From Methanomassiliicoccaceae archaeon (GTDB lineage Archaea > Thermoplasmatota > Thermoplasmata > Methanomassiliicoccales > Methanomethylophilaceae), in the NCBI GenBank assembly GCA_009776625.1, contig WRNL01000033.1, forward strand, positions 1 through 13,328: a stretch of DNA of 13,328 nucleotides. The letters run 5' to 3'. Each line of letters begins with the position of its first letter. Within the stretch, counting starts at the first letter, position 1. The position numbers and the translations under genes were made by a program. Shown here piece by piece: positions 1 to 6,710 of the stretch. Below the pieces are notes generated by a model. That model saw nothing but the letters and a program-made list of their open reading frames with translations, did no database searches and was not told the origin of the DNA.

Positions 1-2253
1 GGCGGCGGCGAGGCGATAGGGTCGTACACGGGCCCGCTGTACTACCACCGCACGGCGGAGATCGCGGCGAGGTATCCGGCCTTGATGGAATGCGTCGGCG
101 AGGTGGTGGCGCGGGTCATCGAGATCGAGCTGAAGCGCGGCGACACGAGGACGCCGGTCAGCGGGCTCGCCAAAGCCGTACGGCGGCACGAGGGCGCGGG
201 GACGTTCGCCGAGATACTCGTGGCGCTCGGCAAGGAGACGCTCACCCGCGGGTACACCTACGGCGACGACTGCACCAAGCGCGACGTGCTCTCCAGCCTG
301 CTCAAGTCCTGCGTCCCCGCCCCCGGCGATGACGCCAGCACGCTCAAGGCGGCCCTGCGGGACAGGGTGCCGGAGAAGCGCCTGCTGGAGGCCGCGATGT
401 ACGCCCCGGCGTGGATCCCCATAATCGAGGACCTTCTCGGCTGGACGGGGCTCAGGTCGGCGGCGTGGTACTTCCATGCGCACACGAGGGACAGCTACAT
501 CCCCATCGTCACCAGCGGGACCGTGGGGATGGGGTTCTATGCGCACACCGGGGACAGCTATTCGGTGGACTTCGAGACGGAGGTCGCCCGGTTCTCCCCC
601 ATCGAGAGGGGGGACTTCCAGCGCGGCGCCTTCGACATAGACTGGTTCCGGGAGGCGTACGGGGCGCTCGGCGCGGAGCGCTTCGACATGCTCTACGACT
701 GCGCGAAGTACATATCCAACGGCGCAGCGCACAGGCGCGCGCAGCTCTTCGCCGACGCGGCCCTCGGCAAGCTCTCCCTCGACGACCTGGAGAAGCAGGT
801 CCGCGACAAGCGCAACAAGGACCTGCTGCTCAGCTACGGGCTGGTCCCGCCTTCCCGGGACAGGGCGCGGGACGCCCTCCGCCGGTACGACTTCATCAAC
901 GAGTTCCTGAGGGAGAGCCGCAATTTCGGCTCTCAGAGGCAGGCCTCCGAGAAGGAGGCGGCGGAGGTCGCGCTCGACAATCTCGCCCACAACATGGGCT
1001 ACGCCGACGCGCAGCGCTTCGGCTGGAGGATGGAGATGGAGAAGGCCGATTCCGTCAGGAAGTACTTCACCCCCCGCGTCGTCGGGGACGTGACGCTGTC
1101 CCTCGAGATGGACGACGCCGGGCAGGCGGCCCTCGCCGTGGCCAAGGGCGGCAAGAGGCTGGGCTCCGTCCCGGCGGCGGTCAAGAAGGACGCCTACGTC
1201 AAGGAGATAAACGATGCCAAGGCGTCCCTGAAGGCACAGTTCTCCCGCGCCAGGAGGAGCCTCGAGAACGCCATGGAGGGCAGGGACGCCTTCACCATGG
1301 GGGAGGTGTCCATGCTGGGGGGCCACCCCGTGATAGGCCCCATGCTGGGGAGGCTCGTGCTCAAATGCGGCGGCGAGCTGGGGCTCCCCGACGGCGACGC
1401 CCTGAGGCGCCATGACGGCTCCCTCTACGTGCCGGGCGAGGACGCCGCCCTGACGATCGCGCACTGTTACGACCTGTTCGCCTCGGGCGGATGGACGGAC
1501 TGGCAGCGCCACGCCTTCGAGAACGGGCTGGTCCAGCCCTTCAAGCAGATCTTCAGGGAGCTGTACACCGTCAACGAGGACGAGAGGTCCGAGAAGACGG
1601 TGTCCCGCCGCTACGCGGGGAACCAGGTCCAGCCGAGGAAGGCCGCGGCGCTGCTCAAGGGCCGCGGGTGGACGGTCGATTACGACGAAGGGCTGCAGAA
1701 GGTGCGCCATAAGGAGAACGTCGTCGTGTCCATGCGCGCCCTGGCGGACTGGTTCTCCCCCTCTGATGTGGAGGCGCCCACGCTGGAGGCCGTCGTGTTC
1801 AGCGACCGCAGGACGGGGAGGCCGCTGGAGATAGGCGCGCTCGACCCGGTTCTGTTCTCGGAGGTCATGCGGGACATAGACCTCGCGGTCAGCGTCGCCC
1901 ACGTCGGGGGCGTGGACCCGATGGCGAGCCATTCGACCGTGGAGATGCGCGCCGTCATAGTGGCCGAGAGCGCGCGCCTGATGAAGCTCGGGAACGTCGC
2001 CGTCGACGGCCGCCACGCCCGCATCGCGGGCTCCATGGGCGATTACTCCGTGCACCTCGGCAGCGGGCAGGCGCACATGACGGGCCACGGGGCGCTGAAC
2101 ATCCTGCCGGTCCACAGCCAGCACCGCGGCAGGCTCTTCCTGCCGTTCCTGGACGAGGACCCCAAGACCGCCGAGATCGTGGCCAAGGTCCTGCTGCTCG
2201 CCGAGGACGGCAAGATAAAGGACCCGACCGTGGCGGCGCAGATAAGGGGGTGA
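1..2253 (+). CDS. DUF4132 / MolR (YehI)-like large protein, 5' end missing
   Basis: The frame is open from base 1, so the gene is cut by the window edge; 750 residues are visible. TTG at 82 and ATG at 85 are internal codons rather than likely starts, because the family is usually 1000 residues or more. The region encoding EAAMYAPAWIPIIEDLLGW (about 388-444) resembles the DUF5724 part of YehI/MolR proteins. QPFKQIFRELYTVNEDE (about 1534-1584) is typical of DUF4132, and ILPVHSQHRGRLFLPFLDED (about 2101-2160) is typical of the C-terminal end, now called DUF7737. No signal peptide or membrane segment is visible. The biochemical role is unknown; the old link of MolR to molybdate regulation is weak. 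CGN arginine codons look commoner than in the AGG-rich neighbours, so transfer from bacteria is possible. An in-frame direct repeat occurs at 475-498 and 538-561. Family call is fairly sure, function is not. Confidence 0.8.
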   Translation, partial: GGGEAIGSYTGPLYYHRTAEIAARYPALMECVGEVVARVIEIELKRGDTRTPVSGLAKAVRRHEGAGTFAEILVALGKETLTRGYTYGDDCTKRDVLSSLLKSCVPAPGDDASTLKAALRDRVPEKRLLEAAMYAPAWIPIIEDLLGWTGLRSAAWYFHAHTRDSYIPIVTSGTVGMGFYAHTGDSYSVDFETEVARFSPIERGDFQRGAFDIDWFREAYGALGAERFDMLYDCAKYISNGAAHRRAQLFADAALGKLSLDDLEKQVRDKRNKDLLLSYGLVPPSRDRARDALRRYDFINEFLRESRNFGSQRQASEKEAAEVALDNLAHNMGYADAQRFGWRMEMEKADSVRKYFTPRVVGDVTLSLEMDDAGQAALAVAKGGKRLGSVPAAVKKDAYVKEINDAKASLKAQFSRARRSLENAMEGRDAFTMGEVSMLGGHPVIGPMLGRLVLKCGGELGLPDGDALRRHDGSLYVPGEDAALTIAHCYDLFASGGWTDWQRHAFENGLVQPFKQIFRELYTVNEDERSEKTVSRRYAGNQVQPRKAAALLKGRGWTVDYDEGLQKVRHKENVVVSMRALADWFSPSDVEAPTLEAVVFSDRRTGRPLEIGALDPVLFSEVMRDIDLAVSVAHVGGVDPMASHSTVEMRAVIVAESARLMKLGNVAVDGRHARIAGSMGDYSVHLGSGQAHMTGHGALNILPVHSQHRGRLFLPFLDEDPKTAEIVAKVLLLAEDGKIKDPTVAAQIRG
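475..561 (+). repeat. Short in-frame direct repeat inside the DUF4132-like gene
   Basis: Bases 475-498 and 538-561 match at 20 of 24 positions. Both copies contain ATGCGCACAC followed two bases later by GGGACAGCTA. Their offset is 63 bases, or 21 codons, and they encode HAHTRDSY and YAHTGDSY. The sequence between the copies is not itself duplicated. This could be the trace of a small in-frame insertion or duplication next to a conserved His-Ala-His motif. Confidence 0.6.
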
Positions 2254-2261
2254 GCGGCGGC

Positions 2262-2277
2262 GGGCGGCGCCCCGCCC
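2262..2277 (+). terminator. GC-only hairpin just after the DUF4132-like gene
   Basis: GGGCGG at 2262-2267 pairs perfectly with CCGCCC at 2272-2277 across a 4-base loop, nine bases after the stop codon. No T-run follows, so it may stabilise the 3' end or be chance in GC-rich DNA rather than a classical terminator. Confidence 0.3.
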
Positions 2278-2294
2278 CGAACGCCCCCGCCAAG

Positions 2295-2306
2295 AAAATA
2301 ATATAT
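2295..2306 (+). promoter_or_regulatory. Box A (TATA) promoter of the small zinc-finger gene
   Basis: An A/T-only run (AAAATAATATAT) lies in very GC-rich sequence. Its centre is about 26 bases upstream of the ATG at 2328, the usual archaeal distance from box A to the transcription start, so the mRNA is predicted to be leaderless. Confidence 0.65.
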
Positions 2307-2327
2307 CCGTCGGGGCGATTAAGCGGC

Positions 2328-2540
2328 ATGGCATTGACGAAGCACGACAAGGCGGCAGAGGTGTGCGGCGTGGCAGGCTGCGGGAAGGAGGCGGAGAGGT
2401 CCATAAGCATGAAGCAGTTCTCCAAATCGTCCTTGAAGCTCGAGGACGCCGGGGCCAGGAGCGCCCGCCTCTGCAAGGAGCATTACAAAGAGTTCAAGAA
2501 GGAGACGAAGTCGAGCCGGGAGCTCGACCAGTACTACTGA
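2328..2540 (+). CDS. Small archaeal zinc-finger protein, function unknown
   Basis: A 70-residue protein starting MALTKHDK. Cys13 and Cys18 (CGVAGC) together with Cys49 and His52 (CKEH) form a likely single zinc site with CX4C...CX2H spacing. The C-terminal part (HYKEFKKETKSSRELDQYY) is charged and probably helical. It resembles short zinc-finger proteins I associate with Thermoplasmata, but I cannot assign a role; nucleic-acid binding is only a guess. An upstream GTG at 2250 in the same frame was rejected: it would add 26 residues that read through the promoter, whereas ATG 2328 falls where the leaderless transcript should begin. RNase Z starts 11 bases after the stop, so the two genes are probably co-transcribed. 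Confidence 0.75.
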   Translation: MALTKHDKAAEVCGVAGCGKEAERSISMKQFSKSSLKLEDAGARSARLCKEHYKEFKKETKSSRELDQYY

Positions 2541-2551
2541 GCGGGTGGCGC

Positions 2552-3454
2552 ATGCTGGAGATCCTTTTCCTCGGCACGGGGGCGAGCATCCCCTCAAGGG
2601 AGAGGGCCATGCCCTCCGTGGCGGTCCGCTGCGGGGGCGAGATAGCCCTCTTCGACTGCGGGGAGGGGACCCAGAGGCAGCTGGTCATGTCGCCGTTCTC
2701 CTTCATGAAGGTGAAGGGGATATTCATAACCCACATGCACGGCGACCACTTCCTCGGCCTCCCGGGGCTGCTCCAGACGATGGGGCTGCTGGGCAGGAAG
2801 GAGAAGCTGCTGGTGCGCGGGCCGCCGGGGCTGTCCGCAGGTCTCGACGCCGTGTTCTCGGTGTGCGAGGGGGCCATGGGGTACGAGGTCGACGTGGCCG
2901 AGGTGTCCCACGGTGACACGACCGAGTTCGGCGGTTTCTCCGTGTCAGCGTTCGGGACCGACCACACCGTCCCGTCCTTCGGCTACAAGATGTCCGAGAG
3001 GGACGCCAAGGGCAGGTTCGACAAGAAGAGGGCGTCGGAGCTGGGTCTGTCCCCTGGACCCGACTACTCCAGGCTCCAGGCGGGCGAGACCGTGAGGGGG
3101 GTGGAGCCCCGGATGGTGATCGGGCCCCCGAGGCCCGGGTCCACCCTGGTCTACACGGGCGACACCGTCCCCTGCGCAGGGCTGGCCGAGGCCGCCATGG
3201 GGGCGGACGCGCTCATACACGAGTCCACATTCCTGGAGAGGGAGTCGGGCATAGCCGCGGAGCGCAAGCACTCCACCGCCCTCCAGGCGGCTGAGGCGGC
3301 CGCGAGGTGCGGCTGCGGGGCGCTGTTCCTGATACACATAAGCAACAGGTACGAGGACAAAAGCGTCGTGGAGGGGGAGGCAAGGGCGGTGTTCGCGAAC
3401 TCCGTCGCCCCGGATGACATGAGCCTATACAAGATACCGGGCAGGGCGAGGTGA
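2552..3454 (+). CDS. rnz: Ribonuclease Z (tRNA 3'-end endonuclease)
   Basis: A 300-residue metallo-beta-lactamase-fold protein, normal length for the short RNase Z type. It cuts 3' trailers from pre-tRNAs in the cytoplasm so that CCA can be completed. Visible motifs are LFLGTGASIPS near the N-terminus, FDCGEGTQRQ (about 35-44), the zinc-binding HMHGDH (61-66), DHTVPSFGY with His138, YTGDT with Asp204, HEST (223-226), KHST with His240 and IHISNRY with His262. The stretch GRFDKKRASELGLSPGPDYS fits the region that contacts tRNA in this family. ATG 2552 was chosen because the protein begins directly with the first beta strand; the 63 extra residues possible upstream are out-of-frame reading of the neighbouring gene. 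A GGGTGG just upstream is only a weak ribosome-binding site. Confidence 0.96.
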   Translation: MLEILFLGTGASIPSRERAMPSVAVRCGGEIALFDCGEGTQRQLVMSPFSFMKVKGIFITHMHGDHFLGLPGLLQTMGLLGRKEKLLVRGPPGLSAGLDAVFSVCEGAMGYEVDVAEVSHGDTTEFGGFSVSAFGTDHTVPSFGYKMSERDAKGRFDKKRASELGLSPGPDYSRLQAGETVRGVEPRMVIGPPRPGSTLVYTGDTVPCAGLAEAAMGADALIHESTFLERESGIAAERKHSTALQAAEAAARCGCGALFLIHISNRYEDKSVVEGEARAVFANSVAPDDMSLYKIPGRAR

Positions 3455-3455
3455 G

Positions 3456-3468
3456 GGGGCGCCGCCCC
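3456..3468 (+). terminator. GC hairpin directly after RNase Z
   Basis: GGGGC (3456-3460) pairs with GCCCC (3464-3468) across a 3-base loop, two bases after the stop codon. The A/T-rich stretch 3489-3530 follows and may serve as release site, but it mainly looks like the promoter region of the next gene. Confidence 0.3.
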
Positions 3469-3516
3469 GCCCGCGCCGGCGCCAGTTGGATAATAAGCAT
3501 AAAATAATACAGGCAT

Positions 3517-3527
3517 AATACTTTAAC
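3517..3527 (+). promoter_or_regulatory. Probable promoter of the methionine adenosyltransferase operon
   Basis: AATACTTTAAC at 3517-3527 is a box A-like element within the A/T-rich block 3489-3530. It predicts a transcription start near 3548 and a leader of about 40 bases. GAGAGGGA at 3577-3584 is a plausible ribosome-binding site for ATG 3590. A second A/T run at 3490-3508 could be an alternative box. Confidence 0.5.
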
Positions 3528-3589
3528 AAAAGGGCAGGCGACTGCTACGCCGACCGAAAAGGTTTCACGGTGCACCGAGAGGGACGAAA

Positions 3590-4816
3590 ATGGCTAAGAA
3601 GAACATATATGTGAGCGGCATCAACGAGATACCAGTGCCGAAAAGGAACGTCGAGATTGTGGAGAGGAAGGGGATAGGGCATCCCGACAGCGTCGCCGAT
3701 GCGCTTGCGGAAGAGGTGAGCCGGGCCCTGTCCAGGATGTACATCAATGAGTACGGGCACGTCCTACATCATAACACGGACGAGACCCAGATTGCTGCGG
3801 GCGAGTCGGCTCCGAAGTTCGGCGGAGGCAGCGTCATAGACCCGTCCTACATACTGCTGGTGGGACGCACGACCACCCATGTCGGAGAGGGGAAGGACTG
3901 CAAGTCCCTCCCATGCAAGCCGGTCGCCCTCAAGGCCGCCCGGAAGTACATGAAGAAGACGTTCCCCAACCTGGACACGGAGTCCGAGGTGGTCCTGGAC
4001 GCGAGGTTCGGGATGGGGTCCGAGGACCTCACCGGGGTTTTCAAAGCGTCCGCCAACCTGGCGAACGACACCTCCTTCGGCGTCGGGTACGCCCCGTACT
4101 CGGTGACGGACAAGCTGGTCCTGAAAACGGAAGAGTACATAAACGGCCCCCTCAAGAAGAAACTGCCAGAGAGCGGGCAGGACGTCAAGGTGATGGCCTC
4201 GAGGGTCGGCAACGAGGTGTCCCTCACCGTGGCATGCGCCATGGTCGACAAGTATATCGACGACCTGGCGGCCTACAAGTCCGCGGTCGAGCAGTTGCGC
4301 GACGCAGCCCTCGACAATGCGCTTAAGGTCATGGGGTCGCATAAGGTAGACGTCAAGCTCCAGGTCAACACAGGGGACGACTTCAAGAGGAAGGTCTACT
4401 ACCTGACGTGCACGGGCATGTCCCAGGAGATGGGGGACGACGGGTCTGTCGGGAGGGGCAACAGGTGCAACGGCCTGATAACGCCCTTCAGGCCGATGTC
4501 GATGGAGGCCACGTCCGGCAAGAACCCCATAACGCACATAGGGAAGATATACAACATAATGTCCAAGCTCATCGCGGACGAGATCGCTAAGGGCATCGGC
4601 GGCGATGCGGAGGTGCGCGTGAGGCTGCTCTCCCAGATAGGGAAGCCCGTCTCGGAGCCCCTCAGCGCGTCGATAGACATAGTCGCCGTCGGCGGCGACT
4701 CCGATCCCAGGCTGCCCAAGTGGATGTACGACGCCGAAGCGATTACAGCGAACTGGCTGGACGATGTGGACAAGGTTACCGAACTCATCATAGACGGGAA
4801 GGTCAAGACCTTCTGA
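3590..4816 (+). CDS. mat: Archaeal S-adenosylmethionine synthetase (methionine adenosyltransferase)
   Basis: A 408-residue archaeal-type methionine adenosyltransferase, close to the usual 400-odd residues and distinct from bacterial MetK. It makes S-adenosylmethionine from methionine and ATP, the methyl donor for tRNA, rRNA, lipid and cofactor methylation. Family motifs are intact: ERKGIGHPDSVADALAEE (25-42), HHNTDETQIAAG (60-71), DARFGMGSEDLTGVF (137-151), NDTSFGVGYAPYS (159-171), GDDGSVGRGNR (282-292) and PFRPMSMEATSGKNP (299-313). The ATG is preceded by a purine-rich ribosome-binding site. It heads an apparent operon; the DUF4443 gene begins 26 bases after its stop. Codon use here is somewhat less GC-biased near the start, as expected of a well expressed core gene. 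Confidence 0.97.
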   Translation: MAKKNIYVSGINEIPVPKRNVEIVERKGIGHPDSVADALAEEVSRALSRMYINEYGHVLHHNTDETQIAAGESAPKFGGGSVIDPSYILLVGRTTTHVGEGKDCKSLPCKPVALKAARKYMKKTFPNLDTESEVVLDARFGMGSEDLTGVFKASANLANDTSFGVGYAPYSVTDKLVLKTEEYINGPLKKKLPESGQDVKVMASRVGNEVSLTVACAMVDKYIDDLAAYKSAVEQLRDAALDNALKVMGSHKVDVKLQVNTGDDFKRKVYYLTCTGMSQEMGDDGSVGRGNRCNGLITPFRPMSMEATSGKNPITHIGKIYNIMSKLIADEIAKGIGGDAEVRVRLLSQIGKPVSEPLSASIDIVAVGGDSDPRLPKWMYDAEAITANWLDDVDKVTELIIDGKVKTF

Positions 4817-4830
4817 CCCTTGGCTGACCT

Positions 4831-4835
4831 GAGGT
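4831..4835 (+). promoter_or_regulatory. Ribosome-binding site that fixes the DUF4443 start
   Basis: GAGGT lies 7 bases before ATG 4843. The alternative in-frame GTG at 4837 would leave only one base of spacing, so the ATG is preferred. Confidence 0.6.
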
Positions 4836-4842
4836 TGTGCAA

Positions 4843-5427
4843 ATGAAGATAATGGAAGTTCCGCAGTTCGGGCCGATGTTCAGGTTCAACGACGCGAGCA
4901 TATACTGGGCCCTCCACCTGCTGTCGGACGGCAGGAGGGTGGGCAGGAAGAAGCTGGCCGAGGTTGTGGGCATCGGGGAGGGGAGCATGAGGAGGATAAT
5001 AGACACTCTGAAAGAGCGCAACCTCATACTCGTGAAACAGACCGGGATAACCATAACGAAGGCCGGCCAGGCGTTCCTCAGCCAAATCCCCATAAGGGTG
5101 GTGGACGTGGAGCTCGGCGAGTCGGCAGTAGGCGAGTACTCCCAGGGCGTCCTCGTGATGGGCGTGGCGGAGAAGGTGCACAACGGCATGCAGCAGAGGG
5201 ACGCCGGCATCAAGGTCGGGGCGACCGGCTGCACCACCGTCGTCATCAGGGACGGGACGCTGATGATACCCCCTGACTGGAACATCGATGAGAAGAACCC
5301 GGACCTCGCGTACAGGATACGCAAGGGGACCGGCATAACGCAGAACGACGTGATCATAGTCGGGAGCGCCGACAAGAGGCACCTAGCGGTGGAGGCGGCG
5401 ATCAACGCGGCGTTCGAGCTCATATGA
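4843..5427 (+). CDS. DUF4443-type winged-helix protein, putative regulator
   Basis: A 194-residue protein. Residues about 15-82 form a winged helix: FGPMFRFNDASIYWALHLL, then GRKKLAEVVGIGEGSMRRI as the helix-turn-helix and TITKAGQAFLSQIPI as the wing and exit. This matches the N-terminus of archaeal DUF4443 proteins. Residues about 85-194 form an alpha/beta domain with glycine-rich turns (GATGCTTVVIRDGTLMIPP, GTGITQNDVIIVGSADKRH), which could bind a small ligand, but none is known to me. No membrane segment is seen. It sits between methionine adenosyltransferase and a TIM-barrel gene, 26 and 19 bases away, so all three are probably one transcript. A regulator of methionine or S-adenosylmethionine metabolism is an attractive inference but untested. 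Confident in the fold, moderately in the family name. Confidence 0.8.
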   Translation: MKIMEVPQFGPMFRFNDASIYWALHLLSDGRRVGRKKLAEVVGIGEGSMRRIIDTLKERNLILVKQTGITITKAGQAFLSQIPIRVVDVELGESAVGEYSQGVLVMGVAEKVHNGMQQRDAGIKVGATGCTTVVIRDGTLMIPPDWNIDEKNPDLAYRIRKGTGITQNDVIIVGSADKRHLAVEAAINAAFELI

Positions 5428-5446
5428 GGCCTGAAACGGAACACAG

Positions 5447-6418
5447 ATGAAGCACCTCCTCAGCTATCCAGTCTGCCACCCCATCGAGGGGCTCCCCGGC
5501 GGCGGGGGCGGGCTCGAGGGCATAGGGTGCGACGGCGTGGAGCTGCTGACCCTCTTCGAGGAGGTGCCGCAGGAATACAGGGGCATATCGCCCGCCGTCC
5601 ACCTCCCCTACGCCATAGACTGGTACAGCGGGTGGACGGGCAAGGTCGACCCAGCCGGGCTCACCGACGAGGATGTGAGGTACGTCATGTACGGGAGGGA
5701 CAGGGGGGAGGCTGTCGGGAACATAAGGTCCGCTATCGCGCATGCGGCGGGGATATCGCCGGCGTACGGGGTCCTGCATGCGGGCAGCGCGGACCTGGAC
5801 GAGGTCATGCTCAGGAGGCAGACCGGCGACAGCAGGGAGGTGATCCTCGCGTTCTGCGAGATGGCGAACCAGGTAGTGTCAGGGTTCAAGGGCGGCGAGC
5901 CCCCCTTCAAGCTGGCATTCGAGAACCTGTGGTGGCCCGGGCTCAGGCTCCGGGACCCGTGGGAGCACAGCCTCATCAGCGGCCACATAGAGTTCGACAA
6001 CTGGGGGTACTGCCTGGACACCGGCCACCTCATGAACACGCTCCCGGACGCCTACGACGAGCAGACGTGCGTCGAGAGGCTGCTGGGGATATTCGACAGG
6101 TATCCCGACGACATGAAGGGGCGCATAGGCACCGTGCACCTGCACCTGAGCACCAGCGCAGGGTACAGGAATACCTTCGAAGAGTCCCCGAGGCCCCCTG
6201 GCGAGACGATCATGGAGACGCTCTCCAGGTCGTACAGCCATGCGATGAGCATAGATCAGCACAGGCCGTTCTCCACCGCCGGGTGCAAGGCGCTCGTGGA
6301 CGCGCTCGCCCCGGACTTCGTGACACATGAGATGGTAGGGTCGGGGACGGGCGACGTGATCGGCGACTTCATTCAGCAAAGGTCGTTCTTCCCGCAGGGT
6401 GACGAATCCTATAAATAA
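5447..6418 (+). CDS. TIM-barrel protein of the sugar isomerase / AP endonuclease 2 superfamily
   Basis: A 323-residue protein with the strand-end pattern of xylose-isomerase-like TIM barrels (also used by endonuclease IV). Candidate metal ligands are His52 in VHLPY, His111 in VLHAG, Glu159 in LAFEN, Asp191 and His194 in LDTGH, His231 and His233 in VHLHLS and Glu295 in THEM. These suggest a divalent-metal enzyme acting on a sugar or sugar phosphate, or less likely an AP endonuclease; the substrate cannot be told from sequence. No signal peptide is visible. Start ATG 5447 has only a weak GGA upstream, consistent with translation coupled to the DUF4443 gene 19 bases earlier. The promoter of L40e overlaps its last codons. 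Superfamily is fairly sure, reaction unknown. Confidence 0.8.
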   Translation: MKHLLSYPVCHPIEGLPGGGGGLEGIGCDGVELLTLFEEVPQEYRGISPAVHLPYAIDWYSGWTGKVDPAGLTDEDVRYVMYGRDRGEAVGNIRSAIAHAAGISPAYGVLHAGSADLDEVMLRRQTGDSREVILAFCEMANQVVSGFKGGEPPFKLAFENLWWPGLRLRDPWEHSLISGHIEFDNWGYCLDTGHLMNTLPDAYDEQTCVERLLGIFDRYPDDMKGRIGTVHLHLSTSAGYRNTFEESPRPPGETIMETLSRSYSHAMSIDQHRPFSTAGCKALVDALAPDFVTHEMVGSGTGDVIGDFIQQRSFFPQGDESYK

Positions 6419-6420
6419 TA
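6409..6420 (+). promoter_or_regulatory. Box A promoter of ribosomal protein L40e
   Basis: CTATAAATAATA at 6409-6420 overlaps the stop codon (6416-6418) of the upstream gene. It predicts a start near 6440, a short leader and independent expression of L40e. The ribosome-binding site AGAGGA at 6439-6444 is 7 bases before ATG 6452. Confidence 0.65.
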
Positions 6421-6451
6421 CTTCAATAATGGACTGCCAGAGGAATAAAAG

Positions 6452-6601
6452 ATGGCACGTTTCAAAGAGGCTGAGCACAGGCTCCTTGAGAAGACAGTTT
6501 GCATGAGCTGCTATGCGACTAACCCTAAAAAAGCAGACAAATGCCGCAAATGCGGATACAGCAACCTCAGGCCGAAGGCCAAAGAGAGCAGGAAACAGTG
6601 A
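6452..6601 (+). CDS. rpl40e: Large ribosomal subunit protein eL40 (L40e)
   Basis: A 49-residue basic protein beginning [20 protein letters not shown]. It has one C4 zinc ribbon: Cys17, Cys20, Cys31 and Cys34 in [20 protein letters not shown]. It ends in a lysine/arginine-rich tail, [12 protein letters not shown]. Length, order and motifs match archaeal L40e, which corresponds to the ribosomal part of the eukaryotic ubiquitin-L40 fusion and binds the large subunit near the factor-binding site. A strong AGAGGA ribosome-binding site at 7 bases and its own TATA box fit high expression. Lysine AAA and other A/T-ending codons are commoner than in the neighbours, again as in highly expressed small ribosomal genes. 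Confidence 0.95.
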   Translation: MARFKEAEHRLLEKTVCMSCYATNPKKADKCRKCGYSNLRPKAKESRKQ

Positions 6602-6655
6602 GGGTGTCCTTATCGCCCCCCTGCGCGGCATATGCGGCGGTTCGCCCTCTCATTT

Positions 6656-6666
6656 GGTTAATATAC
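6656..6666 (+). promoter_or_regulatory. Probable promoter of the regulator-enolase-NAPRTase operon
   Basis: GTTAATATAC at 6657-6666 is a box A-like element in the 109-base gap after L40e. It predicts a start near 6688 and a leader of about 23 bases. AGGAAGG abuts ATG 6711, which is close for a ribosome-binding site. The rest of the gap shows no other clear element. Confidence 0.5.
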
Positions 6667-6710
6667 TTCAAGCATGCTAAGGTATCACCGGGTGCCGGGA
6701 AGTAGGAAGG

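Noticed and set aside
2250..2327. GTG 2250 as the start of the small zinc-finger protein
   Set aside because: It would translate the promoter and a GC hairpin, and overlaps the stop of the upstream gene; the TATA box places the transcript start at ATG 2328.
3764..4537. Minus-strand frames opposite the methionine adenosyltransferase gene
   Set aside because: They overlap a gene with full family motifs and show no recognisable product or promoter.
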